Assembly: GCF_027257935.1 (NCBI RefSeq) | Contig: NZ_JANZKW010000001.1 | Coordinates: 186,001 to 250,000 of the forward strand | Direction: 5' to 3' | Source of the DNA: Chitinimonas sp. BJYL2 | Lineage (GTDB): Bacteria; Pseudomonadota; Gammaproteobacteria; Burkholderiales; Chitinimonadaceae | Length of the DNA stretch: 64,000 bases | In this document: piece after piece, positions 62,217 to 64,000 of the stretch | Layout of the letters: every line of letters starts with the position of its first letter | Numbering within the stretch: position 1 is the first letter of the stretch | The notes under the pieces: model-generated | The model's database searches: none | Told to the model about the DNA's origin: nothing | Seen by the model: only the letters and a program-made list of their open reading frames with translations | Translations under genes and position numbers: made by a program

Positions 62217-63140
62217 TTAGCCCCGCTCGGTGTGGGCGGCTTGGCCGAACAGGGTGTTGCGTGCCTGATTCGTGACGGCCAGCACCGCAGGATGCCGTAA
62301 CTGCCGCTCGACGGAAATGGCGTAGAACTGTTCAGTCAGCTCATCAATCCGGCCCAGTTCCTGCAACTGGTACTCCTCGCAGATGGTGGCGGCCAGCACG
62401 GACGGTGCCGCAAAGCAGCCCATGCCTGCCTTACCAAAGGCCTTGAGCAAGGCGCCGTCATCAAATTCTGCCACCACCCTGACACGCAAGCGGCGCCGCT
62501 CCAGCCAAGCCAGCAAGCGTGGACGAATCGCGGCATCCTGACCGGGTAGCAGCCACGGCGCATCCTGCAGGCAATCGGGGAAACTGCCCGTCAGGCTGCG
62601 GCATAAATCCGCCGTCGCCAGAATGCTGATCGCACTCTCACCCAGAAGGTGATTGAACGCACGCACATTCGCCTCGGGTGGCAAGGGGCGATCCGCAATC
62701 ACCAGATCCAGCTGGTGGATGGCCAGATCGGCCAGTAGCGCCATCAAGCCCCCCTCCCGACAAATCAGCCGCACGGGCAGATCGGCAGACATGGCCGGTT
62801 GCAGAAGGTGGAAGGCAATGGTCTTGGGCACCATGTCACCTACCCCCACCCGGAACTGTTGCGGCAGCCCCCCGGGATAGTTGCGCAGCACATCCTGCAA
62901 CTCCCGCCCCAGATGGAAAATCTCGTCGGCGTAGCTCAGCACCAGCCTGCCGGCGTCCGTCAGCTCCAATCCGCGCCCGCGCTTGCGCAGCAACGGTGTG
63001 CCCATGGCCTCATCCAGCAGGCGTAACTGGCCGCTGATGGCTTGCGGCGTCAGGTGCAGCTGCTCGCTGGCGCGCAGCACGCCACCGTGTTTGACCACCA
63101 TCCAGAAGTAGTGCAAGTGCTTGTAGTTCAAGTGATTCAT
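62217..63140 (-). CDS. nhaR: NhaR-type LysR transcriptional regulator
   Basis: 307 residues. The HTH begins MNHLNYKHLHYFWMVVKHGGVLRASEQLHLTPQAISGQLRLLDE, very close to E. coli NhaR (YNHLYYFW, LTPQTITGQ). An effector domain follows. NhaR activates Na+/H+ antiporter and stress genes; no nha gene is visible, so the target may be the divergent hibernation-factor gene. The stop lies close before mutY. Confidence 0.88.
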   Translation of the reverse strand: MNHLNYKHLHYFWMVVKHGGVLRASEQLHLTPQAISGQLRLLDEAMGTPLLRKRGRGLELTDAGRLVLSYADEIFHLGRELQDVLRNYPGGLPQQFRVGVGDMVPKTIAFHLLQPAMSADLPVRLICREGGLMALLADLAIHQLDLVIADRPLPPEANVRAFNHLLGESAISILATADLCRSLTGSFPDCLQDAPWLLPGQDAAIRPRLLAWLERRRLRVRVVAEFDDGALLKAFGKAGMGCFAAPSVLAATICEEYQLQELGRIDELTEQFYAISVERQLRHPAVLAVTNQARNTLFGQAAHTERG

Positions 63141-63252
63141 TGCATGAATACTTCCAGAAAACTGATCAATTAAGAAATTTTATTCGATTTTTATCCATAT
63201 TGCCGACTCGCTAGACTGGCCTTGCTGATGGACCACAACCAAGGTGCAGACC
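63141..63252. promoter_or_regulatory. A/T-rich divergent control region
   Basis: 112 bases between the nhaR-like gene and the hibernation factor. It holds a run rich in A and T (ATTAAGAAATTTTATTCG at about 63169-63186) unlike the GC-rich surroundings, suited to LysR binding and promoters on both strands. No consensus promoter pair is convincing. Confidence 0.45.
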
Positions 63253-63660
63253 ATGAAGATCGAGATCAAGGCCCACAACTTCACCGTAAGCGACGGACTC
63301 CGGGCATTCGTCAATCACCGGCTCGCGCTGGGCCTGCGCCGGCACCGTGAACGCATCCGCCAGGTGACTGTGCGGCTGGCCGACATCAACGGGCCTCGCG
63401 GTGGTATCGACAAACATTGCACCGTGCAGATAGCGCTTTACCACCTTCCTGATGTGCTGATCGAAGATGTCGAGGCAGATCTGCACCAGGCCATCTCTCG
63501 GGCTGCGGACCGGGCGAGCCGCACCGTAACGCGCCGGCTGGCCCGCCAGCAAGACCGCGATAGCCGTGCAGCAGAGCTGGCCGATAGCGATGTACTGGAT
63601 ATCGAACCTAGTCGGTGGATACCGCCGAACCCTGCGACATCCCGCTCAGCCATGTATTGA
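63253..63660 (+). CDS. HPF/RaiA-type ribosome hibernation factor-like protein
   Basis: 135 residues. The beta-alpha-beta-beta-beta-alpha fold of HPF/YfiA is suggested by MKIEIKAHNFTVSDGLRAFVNHRLALGL, QVTVRLADINGPRGGIDKHCTVQIALYHLP, and VEADLHQAISRAADRASRTVTRRLAR. The basic patches fit binding to the 30S decoding centre. It is more divergent than classic HPF and could be an XRE-linked paralogue. AAGG precedes the ATG at 63253. Confidence 0.78.
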   Translation: MKIEIKAHNFTVSDGLRAFVNHRLALGLRRHRERIRQVTVRLADINGPRGGIDKHCTVQIALYHLPDVLIEDVEADLHQAISRAADRASRTVTRRLARQQDRDSRAAELADSDVLDIEPSRWIPPNPATSRSAMY

Positions 63661-63670
63661 GGAGACCCTA

Positions 63671-64000
63671 ATGCGCCATTACCCGGATAACAGCCCGGCC
63701 GCCGCGGCCCGCCTGATCGCCCTGACCCTGCTGGCTGATGGCGGGATGGACCCGTCCGAGCTGGCTGCGCTGGAGCGCAGCCAGGTACTCGCCCAGCTAG
63801 GCATCAGCTACCCACAGTTCCAGCAGGTCTTGCTGGAACTATGTGCCGACGCCCTGCAATACAGCGATTGGCCGGGCATGCAGCAACTGGCTGGCGACCC
63901 CGCCGTGCTCGATCGCCTGCTGGGCGAGATCAGCGATCCCGGCAAGCAAGTCACTGTCTTGCGCGCCATGCTCGATGTAGCCGATGCCGACCAGCAGCTG
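63671..64000 (+). CDS. TerB-like helical protein, 3' end beyond window
   Basis: First 110 codons only. Opens MRHYPDNSPAAAARLIALTLLADGGMDPSELAALE, then LAQLGISYPQFQQVLLELC, like the TerB/tellurite-resistance helical fold with its acidic metal-binding loop DGGMDPSELAALE. GGAG lies 6 bases ahead. It starts 10 bases after the hibernation factor and is probably co-transcribed. Confidence 0.65.
   Translation, partial: MRHYPDNSPAAAARLIALTLLADGGMDPSELAALERSQVLAQLGISYPQFQQVLLELCADALQYSDWPGMQQLAGDPAVLDRLLGEISDPGKQVTVLRAMLDVADADQQL

Noticed and set aside
1-64000. CRISPR arrays, prophage or intact insertion sequences
   Set aside because: No regularly spaced direct repeats, integrase, transposase or phage structural genes were recognised on either strand.

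Overview
The window is a GC-rich (estimated low-to-mid 60s percent), densely coded bacterial chromosome segment with about 56 protein genes and no rRNA, tRNA, CRISPR array or intact insertion sequence. Gene content (ahpC/ahpF, a lip cluster, argJ followed by an AAA ATPase and a Nudix-ThiE fusion, siaABCD, rsmJ, comEC, an NhaR-type LysR regulator, DUF3144, DUF4870 and DUF2087 proteins) suggests a betaproteobacterium, perhaps of the Neisseriales/Chromobacterium-Chitinibacter side. That placement is inference from gene families, not a database match.

Layout. 1-7208: housekeeping and envelope genes (cca, cysK, a VOC protein, yceI-gst, a TPR-glycosyltransferase, a MATE exporter). 7299-9205: a leader with two SAM-II-like riboswitch modules in tandem and an intrinsic terminator precedes a 108-residue protein of unknown function, then the MATE gene. 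A cystathionine beta-lyase gene diverges from it. 9206-17451: an accessory island. It encodes a membrane Ser/Thr kinase with TPRs, a small partner protein, an FHA-AAA+-Fis sigma-54 activator, and a divergent four-gene operon behind a recognisable sigma-54 promoter. The largest operon product looks like a MACPF/perforin-type protein with two ubiquitin-like N-terminal domains. This is the most likely undescribed system here.

17588-32736: dtd, sdaA, rsmJ, comEC, a response regulator fused to an anti-sigma-type ATPase, an orphan ParA, htpG with a good sigma-32 promoter, then exported and outer-membrane proteins including a TonB-dependent receptor. 32861-42586: ahpC/ahpF peroxide defence, an exported PilJ-domain protein, an LpxH-like phosphoesterase, mtfA, a thioesterase, a CheC-response regulator pair and an M28 peptidase.

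42678-51788, almost all on the minus strand: DUF3144-lipA-lipB-ybeD, two GNATs and a D-amino-acid transaminase next to a penicillin-binding DD-carboxypeptidase, then argJ-TonB-like-AAA-NudixThiE. 51908-55656: a complete siaABCD c-di-GMP switch. 55801-64000: pepP, a membrane histidine-kinase-like protein without an obvious phospho-acceptor His, DUF2087-GNAT, mutY, nhaR-like, a ribosome hibernation-like factor and the start of a TerB-like gene.

The two strongest proposals are (i) kinase to phospho-protein to FHA/sigma-54 activator to MACPF operon, and (ii) a SAM-controlled antitermination leader in front of an unknown protein and a MATE exporter. Both rest on patterns read by eye and would be settled by structure prediction, covariance-model search and transcript mapping.
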